Positions 42,839 through 52,460 of a DNA stretch of 64,000 bases are shown one piece after another. Each line of letters begins with the position of its first letter. Positions within the stretch are counted from its first letter, which is position 1. The stretch is from Fistulifera solaris (lineage: Eukaryota > Bacillariophyta > Bacillariophyceae > Naviculales > Stauroneidaceae): NCBI GenBank assembly GCA_030295235.1, contig AP026180.1, positions 186,001 through 250,000 on the forward strand, given 5' to 3'. A model generated the notes under the pieces. It made no database searches. It was not told where the DNA came from and saw nothing but the letters and a program-made list of their open reading frames with translations. Made by a program: the position numbers and the translations under genes.

Positions 42839-43330
42839 TTTCACGTAGCTCTCGTAGGGAAATTTATCGACAGAGGGATACCCGGATATCGTCTACTTTT
42901 GCTTTCATCCATTATTCGTCAATGTTTGACCGCAATACCATAAAAGTATAAAATAACATTTCTACCCCGCACTAATAGACGATGCTCACAATCATTTCGA
43001 ATTCAAAATGTAAAAACGAGCGATGATACAACGCTTCGATTGTATACGTCTCTTTCACGTAGACCCCGTAGGAATTTTATCGATGCAGGTAACCCTCGGG
43101 ACTCATCCCATTTGACCTCATCGATTTTCGGGTCTGACAGCTGACAGCATCAGAATTCATTGATACTCTACTCAAAAGGTATGCATAGAGACAACGTACA
43201 AGAATCGACATTCATTGGGACACCCACCATGAAAAAGACAACGAATGCAATGTTGCGAATGATGTGTACGTGACTTTCACGTAGGCCCCCGTAGGGAAAT
43301 TTATCGACAGAGGGGGAACCCGGACAGGTA
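42839..43330 (+). repeat. Three diverged direct repeats upstream of UBA2
   Basis: Cores TTCACGTAG...CCCGTAGGGAAATTTATCGACAG start at about 42839, 43054 and 43276, i.e. about 216 and 222 bases apart, with weaker similarity between the cores. It looks like an old tandem triplication. It lies in the 1-kb gap between the small plastid protein gene and UBA2. The remaining sequence from 42495 to 43496 holds no supported gene. Confidence 0.7.
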
Positions 43331-43496
43331 GACTCTGTCCGTCTTCCGCCAGATCACATACAGAAAGTAAAACACGCAATAAAAGCACGCGGAGATAAAA
43401 GGAAACGCGCGGATCCGATTTTTGTCATTGATACACCATTGATTCCGTCTTTTATTCATACGAACTATCTCCATTGCAATATTATTCACTTTAAGC

Positions 43497-45461
43497 ATGA
43501 CAAACGAAAAGACACCTACTATTCTTACTGGGCTTCTTGAAAGCTTAGGACCCGATTGCCTTGATCGCATTCAAAATTGTCGATTACTTGTCGTCGGAGC
43601 AGGAGGCATTGGTTGTGAATTACTCAAGAATTTAAGTCTTTCCGGCTTCCGTCACGTCGAAGTCGTCGATTTAGATACAATTGATGTCTCGAATCTCAAC
43701 CGTCAATTACTCTTTCGCGCGAAACACGTCGGTCAGCCGAAATGTGTGGTAGGAGTCGCTGTGGCGAAGGATCTTTCGCCTTACGCGGATACACAAATGA
43801 CGGCCCGTCACGGCAATGTCTGTGATAATTCTGTCTTTAATGTACAATACATGGAACAATTCGATCTTGTATTGAATGCTCTCGATAATGTCACGGCCCG
43901 TCGTCGTGTCAATCGTCTGTGTTTGGCAGCCAACGTCCCCATGATGGAAGCTGGTACTACGGGCTATTTGGGACAAGTGCAGACGATTTACAAAGGTGTC
44001 GCCTGCTACGAATGCAAAACACAAGAACCGCCGAAAGTCTATCCCATCTGTACGATTCGTTCGACGCCCAGTCAACCCGTTCATACGATTGTTTGGGCCA
44101 AGGAATTGTACAAGCTACTTTTGAGTCCTGATCCTTCGCAAAGTATGCTGTGGGAAGACTCTCAGAATGAAGAACTGAGTACGTATATGGAAGCGGCGCT
44201 CGAGTTGCGTGACAACAATCAGGATCCGGACGCCAGCGAAGACACGAAAAAGACGACGATTGATCGATTGTGGAAGGCCTTGTATGCCGATGAAATTCAA
44301 AAGCAGTTGAATATGGATCGTTACAAGACAGCCGAGAAGACACCCATTGTGTTGGAAATGCCGACCGCTGCAGCAAATACACAATCGGAGTGGAAACCCA
44401 TGTCCATTTGGTCCTTGACGGAATGTGTCTACGAATTCCGCAACGCCTTGATGTCGGCATTGGAAATGCCCGAATTCTTTGACAAGGATGACGAACTAGC
44501 GATGCGTTTCGTGACGGCAGCGGCGCAACTGCGTTCCATGAACTTTCATATCCCCTTGCAAAGCTATCATGATACCAAAGGCATTGCCGGCAACATTATT
44601 CCGGCGATTGCTACCACCAACGCTATTGTGGCGGGTTTGCAAATCCTTCAAGTCTTTTCTTTGTTGCAGGCGCAACTTGCCAACAAGGACAATAGCAGTA
44701 AGCTACCACCGGTGGGAACGGGGAAGTATATCAACTGCTTGCGGAATGCGACGCGGAATGGGTTGTACTTGGCAGCGTCGCCTTTGGAAACACCGAATCC
44801 GCAGTGTTTTGTGTGTCGCGAACAAGTCACCGTTGTCCTGACCCTGCCCACAAAAGCATTGCAAGTCATTTCGTTTGCACGCTTTGTGCAAACGATCATT
44901 CAACAAGAATTGGGCTTTGCTGAACCGACAGTCTATTTGAATCAAGACGTTTTGATTTGGGAAGAAGGCAATGACTCGGATGAAGCGTTACGACGTGTCA
45001 ATGGTGTCAAATTGTTGCAAGACTTGCCCCGCGGTGGCTTGCAACACGGATCCGTGTTGACAGTTGAAGACTTTAGTCAAGATTTGCAAGTCGATGTTCG
45101 CGTTGTGGTCGTCTCGGATGAGGACTTCAGACGTCAATACGGCAAAGAAGATGATGCGGAAGAGGATGACGACGCGGATGGGTTCCGTTATCACATTGGT
45201 GGCGATAAGCCGGTCGTGGGGAGCAGTGCTGGTGAAGACGATGAAGCGAAAGAAAGTTCGGTCGATAATAAGGCCGCGGCGAGTGCTGTCGTTGAGGATG
45301 GTGACGATGATGGCGTTGTTGAGATTGTTGAGGACACGAGCGATGGAAACAAGCGGGCCATGAACGGAGCAACGGGGCACGAATCGCCTTTGAAGAAACA
45401 GAAGCCGTCGGAAGGTGCTAGTACCGAAGGAGGTGAAGAAGTGATCGAAATTGATGATTGA
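43497..45461 (+). CDS. UBA2: SUMO-activating enzyme subunit 2 (UBA2/SAE2)
   Basis: 654 residues, about the usual length (human 640). The Rossmann ATP-binding motif GAGGIGCELLKNL (residues ~34-46) and DLDTIDVSNLNRQLLFR are E1 signatures. The zinc-binding Cys pair ACYEC (170/173) and a later CFVC pair are present. ICTIRSTPSQP holds the catalytic Cys185, matching human Cys173 in PGCTIRNTPSEP; HTIVWAKELY follows. A ubiquitin-fold domain lies near residues 455-545. The tail is acidic and ends EEVIEIDD. UBA2 pairs with SAE1 to adenylate SUMO, forms the thioester, and passes SUMO to UBC9, mainly in the nucleus. The gene is intact and intronless. Confidence 0.95.
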   Translation: MTNEKTPTILTGLLESLGPDCLDRIQNCRLLVVGAGGIGCELLKNLSLSGFRHVEVVDLDTIDVSNLNRQLLFRAKHVGQPKCVVGVAVAKDLSPYADTQMTARHGNVCDNSVFNVQYMEQFDLVLNALDNVTARRRVNRLCLAANVPMMEAGTTGYLGQVQTIYKGVACYECKTQEPPKVYPICTIRSTPSQPVHTIVWAKELYKLLLSPDPSQSMLWEDSQNEELSTYMEAALELRDNNQDPDASEDTKKTTIDRLWKALYADEIQKQLNMDRYKTAEKTPIVLEMPTAAANTQSEWKPMSIWSLTECVYEFRNALMSALEMPEFFDKDDELAMRFVTAAAQLRSMNFHIPLQSYHDTKGIAGNIIPAIATTNAIVAGLQILQVFSLLQAQLANKDNSSKLPPVGTGKYINCLRNATRNGLYLAASPLETPNPQCFVCREQVTVVLTLPTKALQVISFARFVQTIIQQELGFAEPTVYLNQDVLIWEEGNDSDEALRRVNGVKLLQDLPRGGLQHGSVLTVEDFSQDLQVDVRVVVVSDEDFRRQYGKEDDAEEDDDADGFRYHIGGDKPVVGSSAGEDDEAKESSVDNKAAASAVVEDGDDDGVVEIVEDTSDGNKRAMNGATGHESPLKKQKPSEGASTEGGEEVIEIDD

Positions 45462-45598
45462 TGAATAAGTGAAGCGCTCTGATTGGTTTTATAATCGTAA
45501 CTACTAGTATAGTGGCTGTAATAAAGTGTTGCTGTTTGTGTTGTATATCCTAAGGTAGGATAATGTCTACCAGACACACGAAAGACCGACTTGCGCAT

Positions 45599-45985
45599 TT
45601 ACACAAGGAAACCCAAAGTATCCCCATTGACTTTGGCCTTCTTAATCAAACGTGTGCGCATATGATAGGCTCCAACCCATTCGCAAAAGTCACCAATGTA
45701 TTGCGAGTGATAACTGATCGCCTTGCCTCGAATTTTGTTCAATTTATCTTGACCAAGAACAGCTTTTGCGGCGTAAACAGCCGGACTGAAGATACCGAAT
45801 TTCGCTTGCGATCCCATGTAGAGTTCTGTGGCTTTGCCGCGGCTTGATGTGGAAGCAGCAGCAGCAGGAACGTTGCGAGAAACGATAAAGGTAGAGCCTC
45901 CCGAAAGTCCGCTCGAAACGAAAGCGTTGGCCGATTGCAGCGACAACAACGCCGTCAACAACAAGAAACTGAGAATTGATTTCAT
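45599..45985 (-). CDS. PGR5: PGR5, cyclic electron flow protein
   Basis: The ATG at 45985 (MKSILSFLLLTALLSLQSANAF) gives 128 residues with a plastid leader cut at ANAF. The mature part matches PGR5 of plants: FGIFSPAVYAAKAVLGQDKLNKIRGKAI, HSQYIGDFCEWVGA, and the end LIKKAKVNGDTLGFLV (compare LIRLAKKNGERLGFLA in Arabidopsis). PGR5 is needed for antimycin-A-sensitive cyclic electron flow from ferredoxin to plastoquinone around photosystem I, building the proton gradient in high light. It works with PGRL1 in plants. The gene is convergent with UBA2, 137 bases between stops. The frame is open upstream of the chosen ATG, but that would bury the leader. Confidence 0.9.
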   Translation of the reverse strand: MKSILSFLLLTALLSLQSANAFVSSGLSGGSTFIVSRNVPAAAASTSSRGKATELYMGSQAKFGIFSPAVYAAKAVLGQDKLNKIRGKAISYHSQYIGDFCEWVGAYHMRTRLIKKAKVNGDTLGFLV

Positions 45986-46419
45986 TTTTATTTGTAAAGA
46001 ATAGTAAAATAGAATGAAAGAAAGGAAAGGAATGACAACAATCTTTGCTTTGTGAGCACTGCAACGAATGCAACACACGAGAACATGCTCGTCACGTGGG
46101 TTTGGCGAGCACATAAGACTGACGTGTTTCATGATGACAGGTCGCCGGACGACGGACGCTCTGACCGTTAACGTGTCGTTTTGTATTTACAGCTGACGCT
46201 ATGATCTGTGTCGTACAGCGAGTAGCTACAAACGGTTTCGAAAAAGAACAAAAACAAAACGACGACGAGCGAGCGAGCGATCCATTTTCATCACAAAAAA
46301 CACCCAAAATCATTCTTTCGATAGAAACGAACCGCATCGCGACACAAAGTAATAATACAGCAAAATAGCAGCGAAAGGGAGCGTACGCACAGAAGAAGCG
46401 TATCAACCAGAGGACAAAA
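45986..46419. other. Divergent promoter region of PGR5 and the next gene
   Basis: The two genes are transcribed away from each other across 434 bases. Contains GACGAGCGAGCGAGCGA simple sequence near 46262. No gene is supported. Confidence 0.4.
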
Positions 46420-47226
46420 ATGGACCCTTCACGGGGCCATGAAGTAGTGCATTCGCAGCTCTCGTCACACAAAAACATTCCAGTGTGCCTGCTAGAAACA
46501 TTCGCTACATCAACAACAAATACAGTCCGAATGGTTTCCCGTCTTATTGACTGCTTTCGTCCCCAGAAGTTTTTGGAGGACGATGAAGACGACTACGACT
46601 ATGAAGAATTTGTTGAAGCACGAGCGTTTCGCAATCCAGTTATGTTGGCTTTACTCGAAGGACTGCCCCAAAATGAAGCAGAGGAGCGTAATCGACGACG
46701 TGACGAAGAAGAGCCTTTAAATGTCGAGGATCCTATCTTTGATTACGAGAACTCCTTGACGCCCTTGGAATGCATCGTTTATCACAATGAATGGCAAGTA
46801 TTGTGGGGAATCTTTCTGAAAGATGAATGGGATCCCACCTTGCATCCGACACCGCTCAAAGATAGCTTGAACCTACTACATGCCCTACTAAAGTTGTCGC
46901 TGCATCCGGAGCAGAAAGAGACAAAGGCGACGTTGTTTTTGATCGAGTACTTGTATTATCCGCGGGAGCCTGTTCCGTTGAAAGAGATTCAGAAGTGCTT
47001 GACTACGATCGATCCTGCGTTTGACTGGCAAGCCGCTATTGTACGAGCTATGAAATACAAGCGATTACTTCTACAGAGTACTTTTTTGCCAGATGATTTA
47101 CGAAAAATGATCTGGAGCGAACATGTTCAGCCCGACGTCTTGCATCAAGCGATCCGACAGTGTGCGTGGGGAGTAGTGATCGTGCCAAATGACGCAGCAT
47201 CACAGGTAGCCTTGAATGGGCAGTGA
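46420..47226 (+). CDS. Tandem-family protein 1 (unknown, 46-50 kb family)
   Basis: 268 residues from the ATG at 46420; an ATG at 46532 (MVSRLIDCFRPQKF) is an alternative start. The N-terminal third is acidic (DDEDDYDYEEF). The core, from about residue 108, has LTPLECIVYHNEWQVLWGIFLKDEWDPTLHP, then TKATLFLIEYLYY, LKEIQKCLTTIDPAFDW and IWSEHVQPDVLHQAIRQCAWG. The same blocks occur in order in the next two genes, so these are tandem paralogues. The core is all-helical in appearance, a little like helical-repeat proteins. I do not recognise the family. No signal peptide or TM helix is present. The gene is intact. Confidence 0.65.
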   Translation: MDPSRGHEVVHSQLSSHKNIPVCLLETFATSTTNTVRMVSRLIDCFRPQKFLEDDEDDYDYEEFVEARAFRNPVMLALLEGLPQNEAEERNRRRDEEEPLNVEDPIFDYENSLTPLECIVYHNEWQVLWGIFLKDEWDPTLHPTPLKDSLNLLHALLKLSLHPEQKETKATLFLIEYLYYPREPVPLKEIQKCLTTIDPAFDWQAAIVRAMKYKRLLLQSTFLPDDLRKMIWSEHVQPDVLHQAIRQCAWGVVIVPNDAASQVALNGQ

Positions 47227-48118
47227 ATGAGTGATAATTCATAAGAAGTCTTGGAATTGCTTAGCGATTTGATCAATAAGACTATATAAATTGCGAGCTT
47301 AACGATTGCCGAGTGATCGTAAAAAGTAGAAATATCCGCATTAGCACGAAGTACTACTTATTCTATAAATACGGAGTAGCACTTTAGTAGTCAATTTTAA
47401 ACGGGTTTCGTCAAGCTGACCAAAGTCGTTCATAAAACAGCAGGCGATCACCATAACGAAGCAGGACTCGTGACACAATCCAGTCATGAAAAAGTAATAT
47501 ACACTTTGAGACTATAGTAAAACAATTTCCGAAGCACTCGCGACAGGTTTTGGCGCGCAATATTAATTAAGAAATCCGTTTCAACTAGATAGCTCAACGC
47601 TATCGAGAATGAACTGAGCGCATTATTCTAGTCAAATTGACTGGACTAGCTACTGAAATTACATAAAAGCGAATAATTTGCTAAATTTATTCATGACTGA
47701 ATCCAGTCTTGGAGAAAAGTGACAACACTTTGCAGCTATATTGAGTACTGATTAGTATCAAGATTACGTGGATCTTTCGTCGTACCATGATTGACTTTTT
47801 CTTATGCGACGAAAATGGACAGCTCCGACCGCACAACAAAATTGATGATAACCATGGCGGCGTTTGTCGATAATCATCAATCCATTTCAGCGTCATTGAT
47901 CCTATAATGTGTCTTTACACGTTAATACTCAATATATGACTATTTTCGACGGATAGGACTAAAAGAATGATGAGTCGTTTACTCATAAAGGATAAGAATC
48001 GACAAGTGAGTCGATGAAGCATCGAATCACCTTCCTTGTCTCTTTCATAAATTAAGAAAGACTACAACGTATACCTTCTAAGGTGGATCAATTTACTACC
48101 AGCGAACTCCATTACAGC
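47227..48118. other. Intergenic region with dispersed repeat copies
   Basis: No gene is supported. Two dispersed repeat copies lie at 47468-47518 and 47690-47740; one TACGGAGTA motif is at 47370-47378. Confidence 0.45.
47468..47518 (+). repeat. Dispersed short repeat (AATCCAGTC family)
   Basis: AATCCAGTCATGAAAAAGT followed by ATACACTTTGAGACTATAGT. This copy best shows the downstream block of the family. A second copy is at 47690-47740 (TTCATGACTGAATCCAGTC, then ACACTTTG and CTATAT). Confidence 0.55.
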
Positions 48119-48736
48119 ATGTGCTTTCGTCTCTTGGACTTCGTTCTCCCCCTGTGGCGTCAGGTGACGCGCAAGCAAGCCTTCGACAGCATGAACGATG
48201 ATGCGGATTTCCTCGTACAGGTTCGAGAAAGCGCCATCGATCAGTTGAATGACGGGGAAGTTCCGCCCCTGATCGTGCCTTTTGACGACCCGGATGATCC
48301 ACTCAATCTCTTGTCGCCCCTCGAATATGCCGTCTACACCAGTCAGTGGCAAGTCTTTTGGGGATACGTTCTCATGGAGAAATGGGATACATCTGTGCAT
48401 CCGAGGCCCCTAAAAAGCAGCATTCGTCTATTGTGCTTTTTACTGGATCGTGATAACGAAGAAATGATCGCGACTCTTTATTTGGCCAACGTCTTGTTGA
48501 ATCAACAAGAAACGATCAACATGAAAGAAATTCAAGAATGCTTGGCGATACTTGATCCATTGTTTGAATGGAAAAAGGAAGTCTTGAGAACATTGCATTT
48601 GAAGAGAATGCTGTTGGAGTCGATGGATTTACCGGAAGGCGTACAAGAAACGATTTGGAGAGAACATGTGCATTTGGACGTGATTCGTTCCGCCATTGCG
48701 AAGTGTGCGAGGGGGAGTTGTCGCTGCGTTGGATGA
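48119..48736 (+). CDS. Tandem-family protein 2 (unknown, 46-50 kb family)
   Basis: The first ATG in frame (48119, MCFRLLDFVLPLWRQ) gives 205 residues. Core blocks match family protein 1: LSPLEYAVYTSQWQVFWGYVLMEKWDTSVHP, MIATLYLANVLL, MKEIQECLAILDPLFEW, and IWREHVHLDVIRSAIAKCARG. It lacks the long acidic N-terminus of protein 1. Most changes from protein 1 are conservative replacements, which suggests the core is under selection. The function is not known. The open frame continues upstream to 48083 without an ATG, so a short missed first exon is possible. Confidence 0.62.
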   Translation: MCFRLLDFVLPLWRQVTRKQAFDSMNDDADFLVQVRESAIDQLNDGEVPPLIVPFDDPDDPLNLLSPLEYAVYTSQWQVFWGYVLMEKWDTSVHPRPLKSSIRLLCFLLDRDNEEMIATLYLANVLLNQQETINMKEIQECLAILDPLFEWKKEVLRTLHLKRMLLESMDLPEGVQETIWREHVHLDVIRSAIAKCARGSCRCVG

Positions 48737-49140
48737 CGAGTTATCGCAACGTGCTGTCAAATGCTATTGATCGCATGGATGATACAAACAATAACGCAAT
48801 TCATTAGAACTGTCGTTATTACCTCAAGGCAAATAGCAATGCCTTTTCATTCATTTTATTTTCCGCAAGCGCGACCACCGTCCAGAAACGGTTGCTCAAT
48901 CAAGCGACGACAAACAGTAAAGTAACCGACAACGACGCCGACTCCTTGTATGTGCATCCCTATTTAAATGCAACGGATAGATGAATTTCCTTATACAAAG
49001 AAAACCTTTGCCAGGGATTTTGGAGTGAACGAAGTGCAAAATGGACTTCACGCTCGGATGAAGTCCGTTGCTCTAGCACAAAAAGCTCTGAATTGGAAGC
49101 TCGATATTCTAAAGCACAGATTACATCTTTCAAGCGAACA
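48737..49140. other. Intergenic region between family proteins 2 and 3
   Basis: No supported gene or clear repeat. The frame of protein 3 is open from 49093 but without an ATG until 49141. Confidence 0.4.
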
Positions 49141-49986
49141 ATGTCCTCTCCCGTCTCGGATTGTGTTCGCGCCCTGTGGCCAGAGCCGAAAGTCGATAGC
49201 CCTGCGGCTTCACATGTCGATGTTTCCCTCATATCCGATGAAGAGCTGGAACATACCAGTTCGCATTTCGGCGACTCCTCCTCTGACACGGAATTGTCTG
49301 CTTTGGAGGAAGATTCGATTGATTCTGATTTAGAAATACTCGTTTGGGACGAAGAGCTTCAAGAGATGTGCGTTTTACAAAGAGAGTCACCATACCGCGC
49401 TGCTGAAAATCGGCGCCGTCTTTACTTACCGGCGGATGTCGTCCATTATCCTGCACCAGGCGTCTTCGATCCAGACTTTGTGACCCCAGTCAAGGAAAAG
49501 CCGTCGCATCTCATTCGCGGAGTCGCTACGAATAATTGGCGGTTCGTCTGGGCAATGTTTCTTTCGGACACGTTTGCGAAATGGGATGTAACTTTTCATC
49601 ACACGCGTTTCAGTCGATGCTTTCACGACTTGTACAAGTTTCTAGACCCCGACCATGCCGAAATGAAAGCGACTTTTTATTTAATCGACTTGGCGTACTA
49701 TAAAGAGAGGCCGCTTGACATGAAGAAGTTTCAGGAGTGTTTGGCTTTATTAGATTCGCGGTTGGACTGGAACAAAGAGGTTGATCTGCCGTCGCGATAT
49801 ATGAAGTTTGTTTTGAGGAGCCTGGGATTACCTGAATTTGTTCTTGAAAAGATTTGGAACGATCATTTGCGACACGAAATTGTGGTTAACGCCATCATAC
49901 GCTGCGCAATGGATGCTGCGGCTTCAGAATTTGAAGAAATGTCGCACGTTGTTGAAAATCGCTTGCCTGCTTACGAAGTCTTTTAA
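49141..49986 (+). CDS. Tandem-family protein 3 (unknown, 46-50 kb family)
   Basis: The ATG at 49141 (MSSPVSDCVRALW) gives 281 residues. The N-terminal ~100 residues are acidic and Ser-rich (SDEELEHTSSHFGDSSSDTE). The core aligns with proteins 1 and 2: NNWRFVWAMFLSDTFAKWDVTFHH, MKATFYLIDLAYYKERPLDMKKFQECLALLDSRLDW, and IWNDHLRHEIVVNAIIRCAM. It is the most diverged copy (HLIRGVAT in place of LSPLE). It is intact. The shared core suggests a conserved fold, while the N-termini differ freely. The function is not known. Confidence 0.62.
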   Translation: MSSPVSDCVRALWPEPKVDSPAASHVDVSLISDEELEHTSSHFGDSSSDTELSALEEDSIDSDLEILVWDEELQEMCVLQRESPYRAAENRRRLYLPADVVHYPAPGVFDPDFVTPVKEKPSHLIRGVATNNWRFVWAMFLSDTFAKWDVTFHHTRFSRCFHDLYKFLDPDHAEMKATFYLIDLAYYKERPLDMKKFQECLALLDSRLDWNKEVDLPSRYMKFVLRSLGLPEFVLEKIWNDHLRHEIVVNAIIRCAMDAAASEFEEMSHVVENRLPAYEVF

Positions 49987-50071
49987 TGGAGTAGTTCACG
50001 TAAATTCATTTTTAACTTAGGATAATGAGCGAGAAAAAGACGAAGATACAGTCTTTCTCTCGATTCCCTAT

Positions 50072-52460
50072 TTAGTACTTGTTCCAGAAGGAAGTCGAAT
50101 CGTTACGAGCTTTAGTACAGGCTTGCAAGACAACAACTTCATCCATCTTGGGGTGGTGATCCTGCGTGACACACAAACCCGGTTTGGTCACAGGCGAGAT
50201 CTCAAAACGATAATGATCAAAGCTACCACCGAGGGCAATAAAGCGCTGTTCCATTACTGAGGCATCGCACACAGCGAGTACAATGCCGTCCGACTCTACA
50301 GTTTGCAGACACAACTCCCAGTTGTAGTTTTGGATTTGCGCGGACCCATCGTCGAAACTGACAAGCGTCCACATTTCGGGTGAGATATCGCAGTTGTAAA
50401 CGGCTACATTGTTACCTAGAGTGCAACCCGAACGACATCCCATGCACCATTTGCGTTCGTAAGATTCGTATTGCCAGAAATAGCCTGCAAATGATTCAAC
50501 GATCGAGCAAGTCAGCTTAAAGGAGAGTGTGCCATTCTTTGTTCCTGATCGGAAATAACGTACCTTCTTCCCAGTATAACTTCAGCGCGAACGGCTCGCC
50601 GTCGATAGCGCTGACACTCGTCGCGATAGCTTGGCTGGGATCTGGTTGCGGAACGGAGGCCGCAGTGAATTCAATATTAGACTCATTCACGCTTTCACCA
50701 GCTTCTTCTCCACCCCATCCCTCATTAGCATTCGGGTCAGGAATACAAAAGTCCATGTTGGTCTCCCTTAACTCGTCGGACAAGATGCAAAACGGCAAAG
50801 GGTCTCCTCGCTCTCGGTGGAAACAAATTAATCCGTGGCCACATTGACTATCACGGTCGCAGTCTGCCTGACAAAGGCCTAGATGAGCTCCATGGTAATT
50901 GGAAACCAATTCAGCATCCCTCGGCTCGTGAGACGCTCCATCTCCACTGCGTGCATGTGTCGGGTGCGATGTTGGTGCCGGCCAATCAACACTACGGGGA
51001 CGTGTTGGGTGGGGTGTAGGACGAGGCCAGTCAATACTTCGCGGTCTCGTGGGATGCGGCGTCGGTCTTGACCAATCAATACTACGGGGTCTCGTCGGAT
51101 GATTCGTGGGACGAAAAACGATGGTCGGTAGAGCTACAGGAGACGACGGAGCGGGTGCGGACGGCAAGGGCGCTTGTACTGGCGTAGGCAAAAACACCGG
51201 CATAGTGACCGGGGCAGACGGCATGGTGACGGGTGCCGAAGGTGTAGGTACAGACACCGGCATAGTGATAGGAGTTGAAGGCATCTGGATCGGTGAAGGC
51301 ACCGGCATTGTTACAGGGGCAGAAGGAGTAGGGACAGGCGCGACGGGGGATGAAGGGATTTGTACTGGATTTGCGACAGGCACTGGCATTTGCACTGGAG
51401 TAGGAACTGGAACAGCAATCGGCGCTGGTACAGGGGGTCGCACTGGCGGTGTAACTGGAGCCGTCGGAATGATCAAAGTGACCGGCGATCGTGTAGGCTG
51501 AAACGTTCTTGTCGGACTACTTGTCGGCGCAAACGTAAAGGAAGGATCCGTGCAGAAATCGAAACTAGAAACCAGCAATTCAGCAGAAAGAATACATCCA
51601 GGAACTTCGTCTCCCTCACCGCGTTGATAGCAAATAAGACCTTCAGCGCAATTAGCATCAGAATCACAATCACCCTGGCAAAGTTCAAGGTTGTTATTGA
51701 CTCCGTTACCAATGAATTCGGCTGGTGTTAAGGTTGGAGCTTGAATGCGTCTTGTGGGAGAAAGTGTTGGCGCCGCAACCGGAGGAGCCACGGGCTGCAG
51801 TCCACTCGGATCGTAACAGAAATCAAAATCCGACGCGGCGAGATCGGGAGACAGTCGGCAGCCCGGAACTCCATCCCCCGCACTTCTTTGAAGGCAAACC
51901 AAGCCACTCGCGCAATTTGCATCAGAGTCGCAGTCGCCATGGCAACGCGGTAGATCCGTATTGATACCATTCCCTACGTAAACAGCATCGATGTCACTCG
52001 AGATACCAGGTGTTGGTGCAGGGACACTGACCGGAGAGCTCACTGGAGTAGGAACACTGACAGGAGCGGGTACACTGACTGGAGCAGGTACGCTCACAGG
52101 GGCAGGGACGCTGACAGGAGCAATCACGGGAGGAGAAGGAACGGGCGGTCTCGGCACAATTTCTTCCACAGCGTCATGATCGCCATCCATGACGCAAAAG
52201 TTGACGGAAGAAAACAACAACTCCAGCGACAAGGAACATCCTCTCACAATATCACCAGGCCTTCGCGAGGAGCAGGTCAATCCAGCAACGCAATCGCTGT
52301 CGTCGTTACACTCGCCTTGACAAGCGCCGAGAGGATAAGGAAGATTTTCTCCGAGAAACGTCGCAGGTAACTCTTCGAGTTGTCGATGGCCTTTGCGCAA
52401 TTGCGCAGACGCATACTCATTCGAAGTGAGAAGGAAGATCGAAAGAATAGATCTTCTCAT
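50072..52460 (-). CDS. Secreted protein with four Cys modules and lectin-like C-terminus (two exons)
   Basis: Exon 1 is 52460..50564 and exon 2 is 50484..50072; the 79-nt intron has a GTACGT donor and TTTGCAG acceptor. The product is about 769 residues. A signal peptide (RSILSIFLLTSNEYASAQ) leads into four copies of a ~43-residue Cys module of the form CQGDCDSDANC..GLxC..R..GD..PGC..S......DFC. These are separated by Pro-rich linkers (repeated PVSVPA, TPSAPVTMP) and a TRPRSIDW repeat. The C-terminal part has ricin-B-lectin-like features (WTLVSFDDGSAQI, WELCLQTVESDGIVLAVCD, LCVTQDHH). It is probably a cell-surface or extracellular adhesive or wall protein. Known diatom secreted proteins have similar Cys modules. 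Binding to carbohydrate is inference. Confidence 0.78.
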
